A stretch of DNA of 23,048 bases from Pavlovales sp. CCMP2436 (GCA_026770615.1 MU631359.1:198898-221945); one strand, 5' to 3'. Counted from the stretch's first letter, positions 7,946-16,378 are shown. Notes: generated by a model not told the origin, from the sequence alone. Translations and numbers: made by a program.

Positions 7946-8081
7946 CACCGCGCGTGCCGATGGATCTCCGGTAGTGTGCCCGGGCAAGGGCGTTTAGGGA
8001 GATGATCTGCTGGTTGCTGTTTGTCGTGTTCCCAAGCTGGGCAGCGATCGGGGCCAGCGCGCTCAAGCGCGCGAGCAGCAG
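7920..8081 (-). CDS. Exon-like ORF inside a MiaB intron
   Basis: After a GCGCAG acceptor (AG at 8083-8082) there are exactly 53 sense codons and TAA at 7922-7920. The protein is helical and Ala/Leu-rich, with LSALAPIAAQLGN and QQIISLNALARAHYR. It lies on the same strand as MiaB, within its last intron and inside the 385-bp inverted-repeat segment. It could be a 3'-terminal exon of a passenger gene, a captured exon, or a chance frame; a second frame reading PLPGHTTGDPSARAVAP overlaps it. I do not recognise the family. Confidence 0.35.
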   Translation of the reverse strand: MLLARLSALAPIAAQLGNTTNSNQQIISLNALARAHYRRSIGTRGGAQASAAD

Positions 8082-8150
8082 CTGCGCATGTATAATACTG
8101 CAGCTACTACTACTTCTACTAATAATGATGCTATTAGTAAAACTACTACT

Positions 8151-8220
8151 AATGGGCGACGCAGCGCTCAGACCAGAACAGCTTTCAGGAAAGTTAGACG
8201 CCAGCTTGATTCCATATCAG
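8151..8220 (+). repeat. ~70-bp dispersed repeat, copy 2
   Basis: Inverted relative to 7836-7906; it begins AATGGGCGACGCAGCGCTCA and ends CCATATCAG. No clear target-site duplication flanks the pair. Confidence 0.75.
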
Positions 8221-8494
8221 CAATATGTAATTAATGGGCGTAGCGCGTAGGAGCCTGCGTCGGAGTGCTAAGATCAGCTCGACGTGAACTTGACACACCG
8301 CCAGCCAGATTCTCCCTTCATTGATATAACTAATGAGCATACTTACCTTCTTCATTAAGGCTGATTGCTGCTTAGGGGGGCTGAGCGCCCCCTCTCACTG
8401 CAGATATCATGGAAGCCACCTCCCTCAACGCCTAGGGCGTTTGCGGGTGTGTTGAAGGGTCATACTAACTATCTGACTAACTAAGCATAAGTAC

Positions 8495-8555
8495 CTACTC
8501 GGGCTGCTTGGTGTTGCGCTCTTCCACGAGCACCTCCTCCTCCCTCCCTAAGAAC
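8495..8555 (-). CDS. miaB: MiaB-type methylthiotransferase, exon before the last
   Basis: The acceptor is GAACAG (AG at 8557-8556). The exon starts with one base that completes an Arg codon, then encodes FLGREEEVLVEERNTKQPE. This is the linker just before the TRAM domain (family pattern: RxLGRxEEVLVExxN). The last codon before the GTACTT donor (GT at 8494-8493) is TAG at 8497-8495. The family usually has Gln there (…QVxGR). An alternative donor four bases upstream avoids the TAG but puts the next exon out of frame. The exon start is echoed at 8683-8664. Confidence 0.75.
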
Positions 8556-8663
8556 CTGTTCAAATATTAAAATATCAAGTGGATGGTTTTTTTTTCTTTT
8601 TTTTCTAATGAACATCTATTTCGGGTTGGAATTGCGAAAAGAACATCAATAAATATGACATTT

Positions 8664-8687
8664 TCTCCTCCCTTCCCACGAACCTGT
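8664..8687 (-). repeat. Echo of the MiaB penultimate-exon start
   Basis: The minus strand reads ACAG/GTTCGTGGGAAGGGAGGAG, against ACAG/GTTCTTAGGGAGGGAGGAG at 8559-8537. It lies 128 bp upstream in the intron and loses similarity after about 20 exon bases. Confidence 0.7.
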
Positions 8688-8842
8688 CATTTGTAATATG
8701 AGTCATAGAATTTGTTTTAATATAATTATTAAAATTAGTCGATTGCTTTTTAAACGCTACGTTTTGTTTTGCTACACACTGTTGCAACAGCAACGACTAT
8801 TAGTACAGCTACTACTATTAATAACAATAATAGTAATAATAC

Positions 8843-8914
8843 CTCTCTGTCGCCTCCAGCGCGTGCTCACCCACCAGCCGATTGGTCAGCGCACATGCTC
8901 GCATCAAAACGGAC
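8843..8914 (-). CDS. miaB: MiaB-type methylthiotransferase, linker exon
   Basis: A 72-nt exon with acceptor TAATAG (AG at 8916-8915) and donor AGAG/GTATTA (GT at 8842-8841). Reading G + 23 codons + AG gives SVLMRACALTNRLVGEHALE then ATE, and the split codon makes R with the next exon. NRLxxEHALEATERFLGR is the usual helix between the radical-SAM and TRAM domains of MiaB. Its start phase also fits the donor of the 9935-9859 exon, so a transcript could join the two directly and skip about 130 family-typical residues. Confidence 0.7.
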
Positions 8915-9858
8915 CTATTATTAGTACGAATCATATTGATTAATACAAAGCGACTTCACCACTCACTTTCGAGCAACCCAAGCTCGCACACACCACTAGT
9001 AGACCTAATGAAGTATGAGAAAAGAAAGTTTATTCAGTTAAGAGGAGGATTATTGAGTCGCCCTGTCCAGCTGGCTAGAGACCTTTTGTTGAGAATCGTG
9101 GCCGGGGGAAGGAGATAGCAGCCGCCCCCGTAAAAAGGGGCAGGCTCGGCGAGCTTTGCACAGCGCACGTCATTCGAATATTATTATAAAATTAGTATGA
9201 ATCATCATCATCATCATCACAACAATGTCAACGGGATTAGCATACTTTACTTGTTGCTGGGGAGGGCGGGGGAGTCCATAATGACATTAGTTATTGGCGA
9301 GTAGGCAGCGAAATGGACTTGAGAGGATTATAACAGGGTGGGGGAAGGGGAATGGGTTCTTATTATAGTTTTTGTAATAGGGTAGAAATGGGCTGACTCT
9401 ATATAATTTCTTTATCGCTCTAAAATTAAAATTAAGATAAAATGAAATAAAAATGAAGAAGTAAAAATTAAATGAAAATGAAATTGAAACTGAAATTGAA
9501 ATTGACAATGAACATTAAACACTGAACAACTGAACAATTAACAAAACAAAACAAAGCAAAACAAAACAAAAACCCTACCGTGCATATGAGTTCGAGGGGG
9601 GAGGGGAGGGGGCAAACTCAGATGACAACGAGGGGATGATGACGCTATCCGTGTGCTCGGGAGTGGTCCTAGGTTAACAGTGTGTTGTTGCTGCAACGCT
9701 GGGAGTTTAAGAGACCGTTTACGGGCTGGAGGTTTTTAAAGATATTTACAAAATGAATCACATGAAAACTTAAATCTGAAAACTAGAAACTAAAAAAAAA
9801 AAAACCTTCCGAGTGCATGAGATAGGGTAAAATAAAATACGAAAGAACTAAAAAAAAC
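8915..9858. other. Long intron-like AT-rich stretch; expected MiaB exons not seen
   Basis: The exons for the second half of the radical-SAM domain (family motifs TSHP, QSGS, GFPGET) should lie here, but none is recognisable on the minus strand. What is visible: an ATC repeat at 9200-9219, an AAATG/AAATTG-rich tract at 9420-9530, CAAAA repeats at 9538-9572 and a G-rich patch at 9595-9613. Confidence 0.5.
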
Positions 9859-9935
9859 CTGAGCAGGTCGGCAAATTTGAGCTTTGGTGCCATATCGCGT
9901 CCGTACGCATCGATGTTCTGGCCGAGAAGGGTGAT
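9859..9935 (-). CDS. miaB: MiaB-type methylthiotransferase, radical-SAM exon with LLGQN
   Basis: The acceptor is CTATCAG (AG at 9937-9936) and the donor CTCAG/GTTTTT (GT at 9858-9857). The exon has 25 codons plus two bases, ITLLGQNIDAYGRDM then LKFADLL. LLGQN(V/I)xxYG followed by FADLLR is diagnostic for MiaB-family radical-SAM domains. Phase 0 at the start agrees with the exon at 10425-10363; the end is phase 2. Confidence 0.85.
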
Positions 9936-10096
9936 CTGATAGCACAGGAAGTGAGAGAGGAGGGCATCGTCAACATTTGATATACACCAGTCCCTGTTAA
10001 GGCTGCGTGCCCAAAAAAAAAAAAAAAGCAAGATCATGCCCGTACGCCTCCAGGCTGCAAGTCGGAGGACGTTCATACAATTATAATCAAAAAACC

Positions 10097-10201
10097 CACG
10101 CCAGCGCAGCCGAATAAAACACGCAGCACGCAATGGGCGACGCAGCGCTCAGACCAGCACATTTTTCAGGACAGGCAGACGCCAGCTTGAATCCCTATCA
10201 G
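10097..10201 (+). repeat. ~70-bp dispersed repeat, copy 3 (extended)
   Basis: The core 10132-10201 matches copies 1 and 2. The left extension 10097-10131 (CCAGCGCAGCCGA...ACGCAGCA) matches copy 1 only. It lies in the intron between the 10425-10363 and 9935-9859 MiaB exons. No inverted partner was found nearby. Confidence 0.75.
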
Positions 10202-10362
10202 TAAAATAGACAGCTCAGCATCGCTCAACAGGAGGTGTTCACTCACAGGCATGATCGACATCAAACATCAGTCGTGGCAGTAGGGCTAGTAGAGGTGAGG
10301 TTGGTGACAAAGTCGTAGCAGATGCCACAGGTTGCCCCCCCCCTCTCGAATATAAAACGCAC

Positions 10363-10425
10363 CGCTTTGTACCCGGCTGCTGCAAGGTCCTCCATCTCCT
10401 TGCGAATCGACTCCATCGGCCGGCT
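10363..10425 (-). CDS. miaB: MiaB-type methylthiotransferase, radical-SAM exon with SRP
   Basis: A 63-nt, phase-0 exon. The acceptor is CACACAG (AG at 10427-10426) and the donor AAAGCG/GTGCGT (GT at 10362-10361). It encodes SRPMESIRKEMEDLAAAGYK and A. SRPxExIxxEhxxLxxxGxK leads directly into the LLGQN motif in MiaB proteins, and the junction with the next exon (GYKA-ITLLGQN) is in frame. Confidence 0.85.
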
Positions 10426-10512
10426 CTGTGTGTGCAAGTTTCAGTATTGTTCGTATGTAAGTTTGAGCATCAGGTCGAGCTCGGTCAGTGCATGTGCATG
10501 TATGTATGTGTG

Positions 10513-10616
10513 NNNNNNNNNNNNNNNNNNNNNNNNNNNNNNNNNNNNNNNNNNNNNNNNNNNNNNNNNNNNNNNNNNNNNNNNNNNNNNNNNNNNNNNN
10601 NNNNNNNNNNNNNNNN
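10513..10616. other. Assembly gap (104 N)
   Basis: A run of N next to a GT/ATGT microsatellite (10488-10512). It sits between two MiaB exon copies, so some intron or duplicated exon sequence may be missing or misjoined. Confidence 0.95.
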
Positions 10617-10621
10617 AATAC

Positions 10622-10673
10622 CTGCTCAACACCCGTGTTCCTGGAACTACGCAGTAGACGCAGTAGGTGCAAC
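10622..10673 (-). pseudogene. Decayed duplicate of the MiaB cysteine-motif exon
   Basis: The minus strand reads CTYC, a 9-bp tandem doubling of the TACTGCGT word, then VVPGTR, and after a one-base deletion the same GAGCAG/GT exon end as 10767. It lies 94 bp from the intact-looking copy, next to the N gap. It cannot keep the frame into the SRP exon. Confidence 0.65.
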
Positions 10674-10766
10674 AGAAAAAGCAAAAAAAGAAACAAAAAA
10701 GTAGTAGGAAGAAGTAGTCTTAGTTTAGAAGTTGTAGTATTACATAAGTTTACTATAATTGTTTAC

Positions 10767-10811
10767 CTGCTCGACGCCGCGTGTGCCCGGCACCACGCAG
10801 TAGGTGCAGCG
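10767..10811 (-). CDS. miaB: MiaB-type methylthiotransferase, exon with the cluster CxxC
   Basis: It encodes [15 protein letters not shown] up to the GAGCAG/GTAAAC donor (GT at 10766-10765). This holds the second and third Cys of the radical-SAM CxxxCxxC motif that binds the 4Fe-4S cluster. The end is phase 0 and fits the SRP exon. The 5' boundary is uncertain: upstream is TTTTTACCGC, where an AG would be expected, so the acceptor may be mutated (AG to AC) or the exon longer. The first Cys and the UPF0004 domain were not found; the upstream sequence is a TA microsatellite and then element A. Confidence 0.75.
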
Positions 10812-10846
10812 GTAAAAATGACTGAATGACTGAATGAATATATGTA

Positions 10847-10857
10847 TATATATAGAT

Positions 10858-10907
<50 letters not shown>

Positions 10908-10908
10908 G
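10847..10908. repeat. TA microsatellite
   Basis: A long (TA)n tract with a few G interruptions, immediately upstream of the first recognisable MiaB exon. Confidence 0.95.
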
Positions 10909-11336
10909 TAGGGTTCCGATATTTGGTATTTTAAAAACGTACGAACTCCATGCTCAAAATGGTCTTAAATTCAGGTCCAGGTTTGGGGGCGGGCCGCTAT
11001 GTGACAGAGGCGGCGGGCCTTCTGTCACGCCGGGCGGGCCCTCTGTCACGCCGGGCGCCGGAGGGCCTTCTGGCGGGAGATTTGAAGTGGTTTTGGGGCC
11101 CCGGGTCGATCGGGGGGGCGGGGGGGGGGGCGGGGGGCAGTCCAATTGAGATTTCAGAATTAGAAAACTAAAAATTTAGATTCACGGCCGATCGCGTACT
11201 GCGCCGGGCAGAGCTGCGGGTTCTGTACTGCGCGCGTGCAATTTGGTCAGTGTCGGTTGGTCGCCTGGCCTTGCAGAGGCTAGGCTGGGCCCGGGCAAGG
11301 ATTTGCGGGGGGGGTGTCTTGGGCACGGGTTTGATC
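10909..11336. other. GC-rich non-coding stretch with short repeats
   Basis: It holds two copies of CTGTCACGCCGGGC about 21 bp apart (11022-11056) plus a related GTGACAGAGG, a poly-G tract at 11110-11138, and an ambiguous minus-strand extension of the gag-like ORF that ends at 11337. No MiaB 5' exon is visible. Confidence 0.4.
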
Positions 11337-11897
11337 TTAGTCAAGATGGAATTGGAGGTGGTAGGCGAGGTGCGCGTCACGGTCATTGGCGGTGCGCGTG
11401 CGCGCGAGAAGGTAGTCGCAGCCGTAGAGGTGGGGGTTGGGAGGGCAGAGCACGAGCGCGCGCTGCTGCTGCTTCAAGATGGTGAGCGTGATCACGGCAT
11501 CGCGGAGCTGCGACTGGAGTTTGCCCGTGGGGACCTTGCCCGTGGAGCAACGCGTGCAGTGCTTCTTGACGGCGGGCTGCTGCTGCTGGTCCTCCTCCTC
11601 GAGCATGACGGTGGTCTCGCTGTGCGTGGGGGACAGGTTGTTCGCGAGCGGGGCGAGCGGGGCGAGCGCGTCCTGCTCGGCCTGGAGGAGGAGGAGCACG
11701 TGCATCAGCTTGAGGTCCTCGGCCGCCTGGCGGTCCTCGACCGCTTGGCGGTCCTCGGCGGCCTGCTGCTCGGCCGCCTGTTGCTCGAGGCAGGCCGCGC
11801 AGCGCACCGTGAAGGCGGCAAAGCTCCGTAACCAGTCCGGGCCCCACCCGTCCTAGTCGTCGACGCCGTGGCACGCGATGAGCTGGGCGACGAGCGA
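11337..11897 (-). CDS. Alternative C-terminal coding block fused in frame to the second gag copy
   Basis: The duplicated gag frame (12995-11898) runs straight on across the repeat edge, from RAIPE into SLVAQLIACHGVDD. A TAG follows at 11855-11853, then GWGPDWLRSFAAFT, a CAAC pair, an EQQAAEQQAAE coiled-coil-like repeat and an acidic Gln-rich part. It continues with KKHCTRCSTGK and ends with TAA after FHLD (11339-11337). Two Cys pairs suggest a possible zinc site. Nothing in it resembles the matching part of gag A, which has a CCHC knuckle. The block is either a different gag C-terminus or a host gene fused at the breakpoint. I do not recognise the family. Confidence 0.5.
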
Positions 11898-12995
11898 CTC
11901 AGGGATCGCGCGTGCCTCGATCCTGGCCTGCTCGAGCAGCGCGATGCCCTCCTCGAGAGTCACCGAGCTGTTCTTGAGCGCCTCCCTGCTGCGCTGCGCA
12001 TTCTAGAGTAAGCCAGCGTAGCCGAGGTCTGACTTCTTGCACTTGGTCTGCCATACCGCCCACATCCGCTCGAAGACCTCGAAAGCTGTTGCGGATGCGC
12101 TTATCTGCGCCTGGCTCTTGAGCGTCTGTATGGCCTCGACCGACAGTTTGTCGTGCAAGTGGCCGAGCAGCGCTACCTGCGTCTTCTGGTATACCAACTC
12201 GAGGTAGTCGATGTAGGTGGGGAACATCCCCATTGGCGACTTGGCCTTGATCTCAGCCACCTTGGAGTTGGCAGTGGACTTGGCCTGCTCGATGGCGTTG
12301 GCAAAGCCCTCCATAATGTACTTGGTGTTGGGCTTGAGGTAGTTGGACTCACTCGCCTTGCCCGTGTAGACCAGCGCTGGGCGAGCGGCTGCCGACGGAG
12401 TGCCGACACTCGATGTGCCGACTGCAGTTGTGGAGCGGGTGATGCGCACTGGCGACTACGACCGCCCACGTGCACCCGAGCCCGACGCAGGCGTCGAGGA
12501 GGCCAGAAATGCTACGAACTTGAGCTCCCACTCGAGCTTCTGCAAGACCTTCGCCTCCTCGTGGAAAACGGTTATCTCTGACAGCTTGAAGGTAGCGTCG
12601 GTCTGTAGTGTGCTGATCTTGTCCTCGCACATCTTGACCACCGCTGCGATCTGCACGTCCTTCAGGTCGTACTTGGCCTGCAGCTCGTCGGTGCGCGAGG
12701 TGCAGCCGCTGGTCGATGAAGGATTCCTTGTTGAGCAGGCGGAGACGCCCCGTCGCAATGCCCACCTTGTCGACTTCTTGGCCGACAATGCGCTGCGCGA
12801 AGCTCGGGTTTGAGTCTCGCGGAGCACCTGCTGCTCCATCACTGGGTTGCTGAGGTCGGCGAGCGAGATCTTCTCCGCCGACGACTTAAGCGAGCTCAGC
12901 TTGAACTTGTTGGCAAAGTCCTCCTTCGTGTACTTGTAGTTGAAGCGATTTGACGCCTCGCGACCGGCACGGGGTGGCCCTCTCGATGAGCTCAT
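11898..12995 (-). pseudogene. gag: Second gag copy of element A (truncated)
   Basis: Identical in translated frames to 18101-19198, at a constant offset of 6203. It starts with ATG at 12995-12993, whose A is the last base of the LTR, and encodes MSSSRGPPRAGREASNRF and onward. It shares with the first copy two in-frame TAGs (12458-12456 and 12005-12003) and a frameshifted middle near 12800-12670. The identity ends at 11898, after RAIPE. Confidence 0.8.
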
Positions 12996-13338
12996 GTTGG
13001 ATACGCCGGTCAACGTTATCTCTCGTCTAGTCCTTGCAGCGCTAGACGATGCCTGTCGAGAGATCGACGGGCGGCAGGTTCAACTAATAAGAGAGCTGAG
13101 AAGTGAAGATGGAAAACGAAGCTAACTGGACTGGTTGAGCGAAAGCGACACTCGAAATAGCTGTTCCGAAATGGCAGCATGGCTGCCAAATAGCCTGACT
13201 CATCACTGTTGTGATTCCTCATCTATCAAGTAGATAGGACCTCATCACTGGGCTGTGCAGTGTGCTTGGGCATGCAGGTGATATAGCTCCAGTATATGCA
13301 TACTGCAGAAAGCAAAAACAGTAGCCATACCGCCAACA
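12995..13338 (-). repeat. LTR of element A, downstream copy
   Basis: 344 bp with perfect 6-bp terminal inverted repeats (TGTTGG...CCAACA). It is preceded on the minus strand by a G-rich run (CAGGGGGG) that fits a polypurine tract, 13 nt after an RNase H stop at 13352. It matches 19198-19536 except for three transitions and a small indel cluster near its start. It is followed by a new gag start rather than by host sequence. Confidence 0.85.
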
Positions 13339-13351
13339 CCCCCCTGCGTCG

Positions 13352-13411
13352 TCAGTACAGGTTGACGCCCTGCGTGACGACGTCTGCGTGCCTACCGAAC
13401 GTGGCCCACGT
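13352..13411 (-). pseudogene. Second, diverged RNase H C-terminus
   Basis: It encodes TWATFGRHADVVTQGVNLY and TGA, matching the end of the main RNase H (ATFCRHVDAIMQGINPF, TGA) at 13666 and above. It sits directly before the polypurine tract and LTR, so it may be the original pol terminus or a relic of a related element. Confidence 0.7.
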
Positions 13412-13421
13412 CTGGACTGTG

Positions 13422-13660
13422 CGGTGGAGGCGACTTGACTTGGACTCGCGACGCAACGGCTCGGCGGCTCGACGCGACGTCTTGACTTGAACTTGCGACG
13501 CGACGGCTCGGCGGCTCGACGCGACGTTTTGACTTGACCTGCGCGGCACGGCGGCTGCGACTTGACCTGCGCGGCACGGCGGCTGCGACTTGACCTGTGC
13601 AGCACGGTGGCGGCGACTTGACTGCGCGGCGGCACGACGGCTGCGACTCGAACTTGCGAC
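13422..13660. repeat. GC-rich minisatellite between two RNase H ends
   Basis: It holds repeats of about 30 bp containing GACTTGACCTGCGCGGCACG and a longer unit with CGGCGGCTCGACGCGACG. ORFs crossing it are Arg/Ser-rich by-products. Confidence 0.8.
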
Positions 13661-13663
13661 GCG

Positions 13664-14371
13664 TCAGAACGGGTTGATGCCCTGCATGATGGCGTCGACG
13701 TGCCTGCAGAATGTTGCCGTAGTGGTCGCCTTGGTCATGATGTCAGCGAGGTTGAGGTCGGTGTGGATTTTCATGATCTTGATCTCGCCGTTAACCTGCG
13801 CCCCACGAATGTAGTGGTACTTGACATCGATGTGCTTGGTGCGCTTGTGATGCACCAGGTTCTCGACCAGATTTATTGCGCCCTCATTGTCCTCGTACAG
13901 GATGGTCGGGTCGGGCTGCGGGCAGTTGATGAACGAGGCAAGCTCGTGCAGGTAGGAGAGCTCGCGCGCTGCTTCCGAGGCTGCCACATACTTTGCCTCG
14001 CAGGTGGAGAGCGCAATGACGGACTGCAAGCAACTCTGCCACGACACCGGCGCCCTGTTGAACATCACGATGAAGTCGCTTGTTGACCTGCGCCCCTCCG
14101 TGTCTGCAGCCCAGTCGGAGTCAGTGTACGCGACGAGGCCAGGATACTCGGAGTCCTTGGCGAACTTTAAGAGGATCCCCTGTTCCTTGGAGCCCTGCAG
14201 ATAGCGGAAGACGCGACAGGCCGCGACTTGATCGCAAACACGCGGCTTGCCCATGCGTCGAGCTAAAATGCCGACGGAGTGAGCGAGGTCAGGCCGGCAC
14301 GTCGTCACACAGAAGAGGAGCGCGCCCGTCATCTCTTGGAAATACTTGATCCCCTGGCGGTTGAGCATCGT
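13664..14371 (-). pseudogene. pol: Element A RNase H domain
   Basis: It continues the RT frame after a TAG at 14374-14372. Visible motifs: GIKYFQEMTGALLF, TCRPDLAHSVG (end of RT), AYTDSDWAAD, STCEAKYVAASEAAREL, YEDNEGAINL, HHKRTKHIDVKYHYIRG and ADIMTK, which is the usual Ty1/copia order. The canonical TEAEY is CEAKY here (Glu to Lys). It ends with TGA at 13666-13664, then a minisatellite. Confidence 0.9.
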
Positions 14372-15076
14372 CTAGTCTGAGGGCTTGATGGGATCCTCGC
14401 GCGACACCTCCGGGTTGTGCACAGCACGACACTCCGAAATCTCGAAGCGCGCCAGGATGCCGGTAATGTACTGCGTGAGATGCATCTTGATGCCATTCTC
14501 TCCGACTGTGAACTGCGCGCCCAGGAACTTGTCCAAGTCCTGCAGCTTGATCACGTAGTGCTCGCTGAGCGAGTCGACGAGGTCCTTGAACTCTTGCTTG
14601 TTGGCCGACGCGTTGAGAGCAAGCATGTTGTCGACGAAAATGCCGATGGTGATGAAGCCTACACACTTGGTGCCCTTGATGAAGATGCACGGCGCGACCT
14701 CGGACTGAATGAACCTACGCTCGAGAAGCCGAGCACGATTGTTCTTGAACCACGCTCGTCCCGACTGCCGCAGAACTGGGTGAGCACGTACTTGCCGAGC
14801 TGCGAGCTTGAACCCGTCTGGCACGAAGAGGCTGGACTGGTAGCCCGGCGGCAGCTCCGAGAACACGTTGTCCTCGTCGAGCTGCGAGTTCAAGTACGCA
14901 TCCTTGACATCACCTACCTCCAGCACATCTCGAACTGAGAGCACAGCGACCTGCGGGTTGGAACACTCGCGCAGGCGCTCACCGTGGACTTGTGCGCTGA
15001 CTGCAATCAACATGCGTATTTGCTCCCCATGGACAGTGGGAGAGAACGTCTGCTGATAGTCGATCCCGGGCCGCTA
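14372..15076 (-). pseudogene. pol: Element A reverse transcriptase
   Basis: It starts in the frame RPGIDYQQTFSPTV, directly after a TAG at 15076-15074; the family nearly always has Gln just before RPGIDY. Further motifs are VGDVKDAYLNSQLDE, ELPPGYQ, QSGRAWFK, IGIFVDNMLALN and LDKFLGAQF. The catalytic YVDDM is FVDNM, so one of the two metal-binding Asp is lost. The region before QSGRAWF appears to be in the wrong frame (VRAHPV where KxLYGL is expected). It ends at TAG 14374-14372, after which the frame continues. Confidence 0.85.
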
Positions 15077-16378
15077 CATGTGCCCCAGAGGACGGTGCGC
15101 GCCTTAAATCGCGTCACCTCGTCGTTGCTGCCCGTTTTGATCGAGTAGGACCACCGACAGGGGAGCAGCTTCTTCTTGATTGGCACAATGACAACCTCGA
15201 ACGTGCCCAAGTCGGCATGCATCTTGGAGTGCTCGTCCATTGCACGTTGCCAGTCAGCAGCTTGCTCGGAACGTAGGGCCTGCTTGTAAGACTTGGGGAG
15301 GGTAACAGGCCGTCTGCCGTGGAAGCAGGTATTTGCCGGTCTGGCATGCGCGACGGCGTGGGCGTCCGCTGTGGCTTCGGCAGAGGCACGACGGTGTAGT
15401 GCGATGGCGGCGGCTGTGGCTGCTGCAGCGCCTGCAGCGACTTGACTGCGCGGTGCAGCAGCTGAACTGGCTGTCTTGCTCCGCGACGCCCGATCACGTC
15501 TCTGCAAGTCATGGTGAAGCGCGAGCGGCTGTGCACCAGCAGGTCGCACGATATTGGCGAGCTCGCCCTTACCACCCGACTCGGTTGAGTTGGGCTCGGG
15601 CAAGTTTGAGAAGGAGGGATCGGAGGGGAGAGGAAGGTCTGGCGATTGCTGCCCGGGCTGGAAGGGCGAGTGCCCCCCCGCGACTAGCGCTCTTTCGTCC
15701 ACATGAACATGGCGAGAGAGCGCCAGCCGCCCGTCATCGAGAAGCACAATCCAGCCCAGCAGATAGCGATGCTTACGGTCTATCTGCACCCCGTCCTCAT
15801 CCCGCCCTAGCACTCTTCCTCGTGCCGTGTGTAAAGCAAATTTACCTTTAGGCTTGGTCCCCTCTCCGAGCAGAAGAACTCGGCACGGCGCTCCGAGGAT
15901 AACGGAGTGCTTGCAGCTTGGCCGGCGGCCAAAGAAGAGCTCGAAGGGTGACACGTAGCGCACAGCGCCGGTCGTCGAGTCGACGACGCGTCTCGAAGCA
16001 AGACGGTAGCGCGCCGCCAGTGCGTGTCGGAATGCCCAGTGCCAGTGCCGAAAGCTCAACTGAAAGATGGCCAGTCTCGTGCGCACATCTGGTCCGAGCG
16101 TGCCGAAGCTCCGCTTTGCCACGCCGTTGCTAGCCGGCGTGTGTGGGCAGGACGTGACGTTGGCCGCGAGGCCGTATTCAAGGAGCACCTTGGCAGAAGC
16201 CTCGGAGTTCATGGGCGTGCCTCCGTCGGCATGAACGTGCCGACGGAACCCATCTCCGAGCAAGAAGAGGCCGCCGGCATATGCCGACGCGCCGAGCTCG
16301 GAATGGTAGTGACGCGTGAGCCCTGGGAGCTCACGCTTCGACTTGGCAAGGTAGACTCGACGGAAGCGCGAGTACGTA
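15007..16378 (-). pseudogene. pol: Element A integrase C-terminal half and RT lead-in
   Basis: The frame reads RFRRVYLAKSKRELPG, then HADGGTPMNSEA (second catalytic Asp), CPHTPASNGVAKRSF and SPFELFFGRRP. The canonical NGxAER holds the catalytic Glu; here it is AKR, so Glu is replaced by Lys. A Ser/Ala/Gln-rich spacer follows, then the RT lead-in LPKSYKQALRSEQAADWQRA and TRFKARTVLWG. A frameshift of one base at about 15085 separates it from the RT frame. It is also one frame off from the upstream integrase block at about 16380. Confidence 0.8.

Noticed and set aside
8151..8250. Short ORF starting MGDAALRP as a real gene
   Set aside because: The peptide comes from the 70-bp repeat. Another frame of the same repeat is equally open in the other copies, so coding cannot be assigned.
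9287..9508. Minus-strand ORF rich in Ser, Phe and Ile
   Set aside because: It arises from an AAATG/AAATTG simple-sequence tract.
11250..11856. Plus-strand ORFs of 139-193 codons over the second gag C-terminal block
   Set aside because: Antisense to a minus-strand frame that continues gag and has better codon and motif character.
11898..13338. A single 1.44-kb LTR
   Set aside because: The whole block is duplicated, but terminal inverted repeats TGTTGG/CCAACA define a 340-bp LTR, and the rest encodes gag. The far edge has no LTR-type end.
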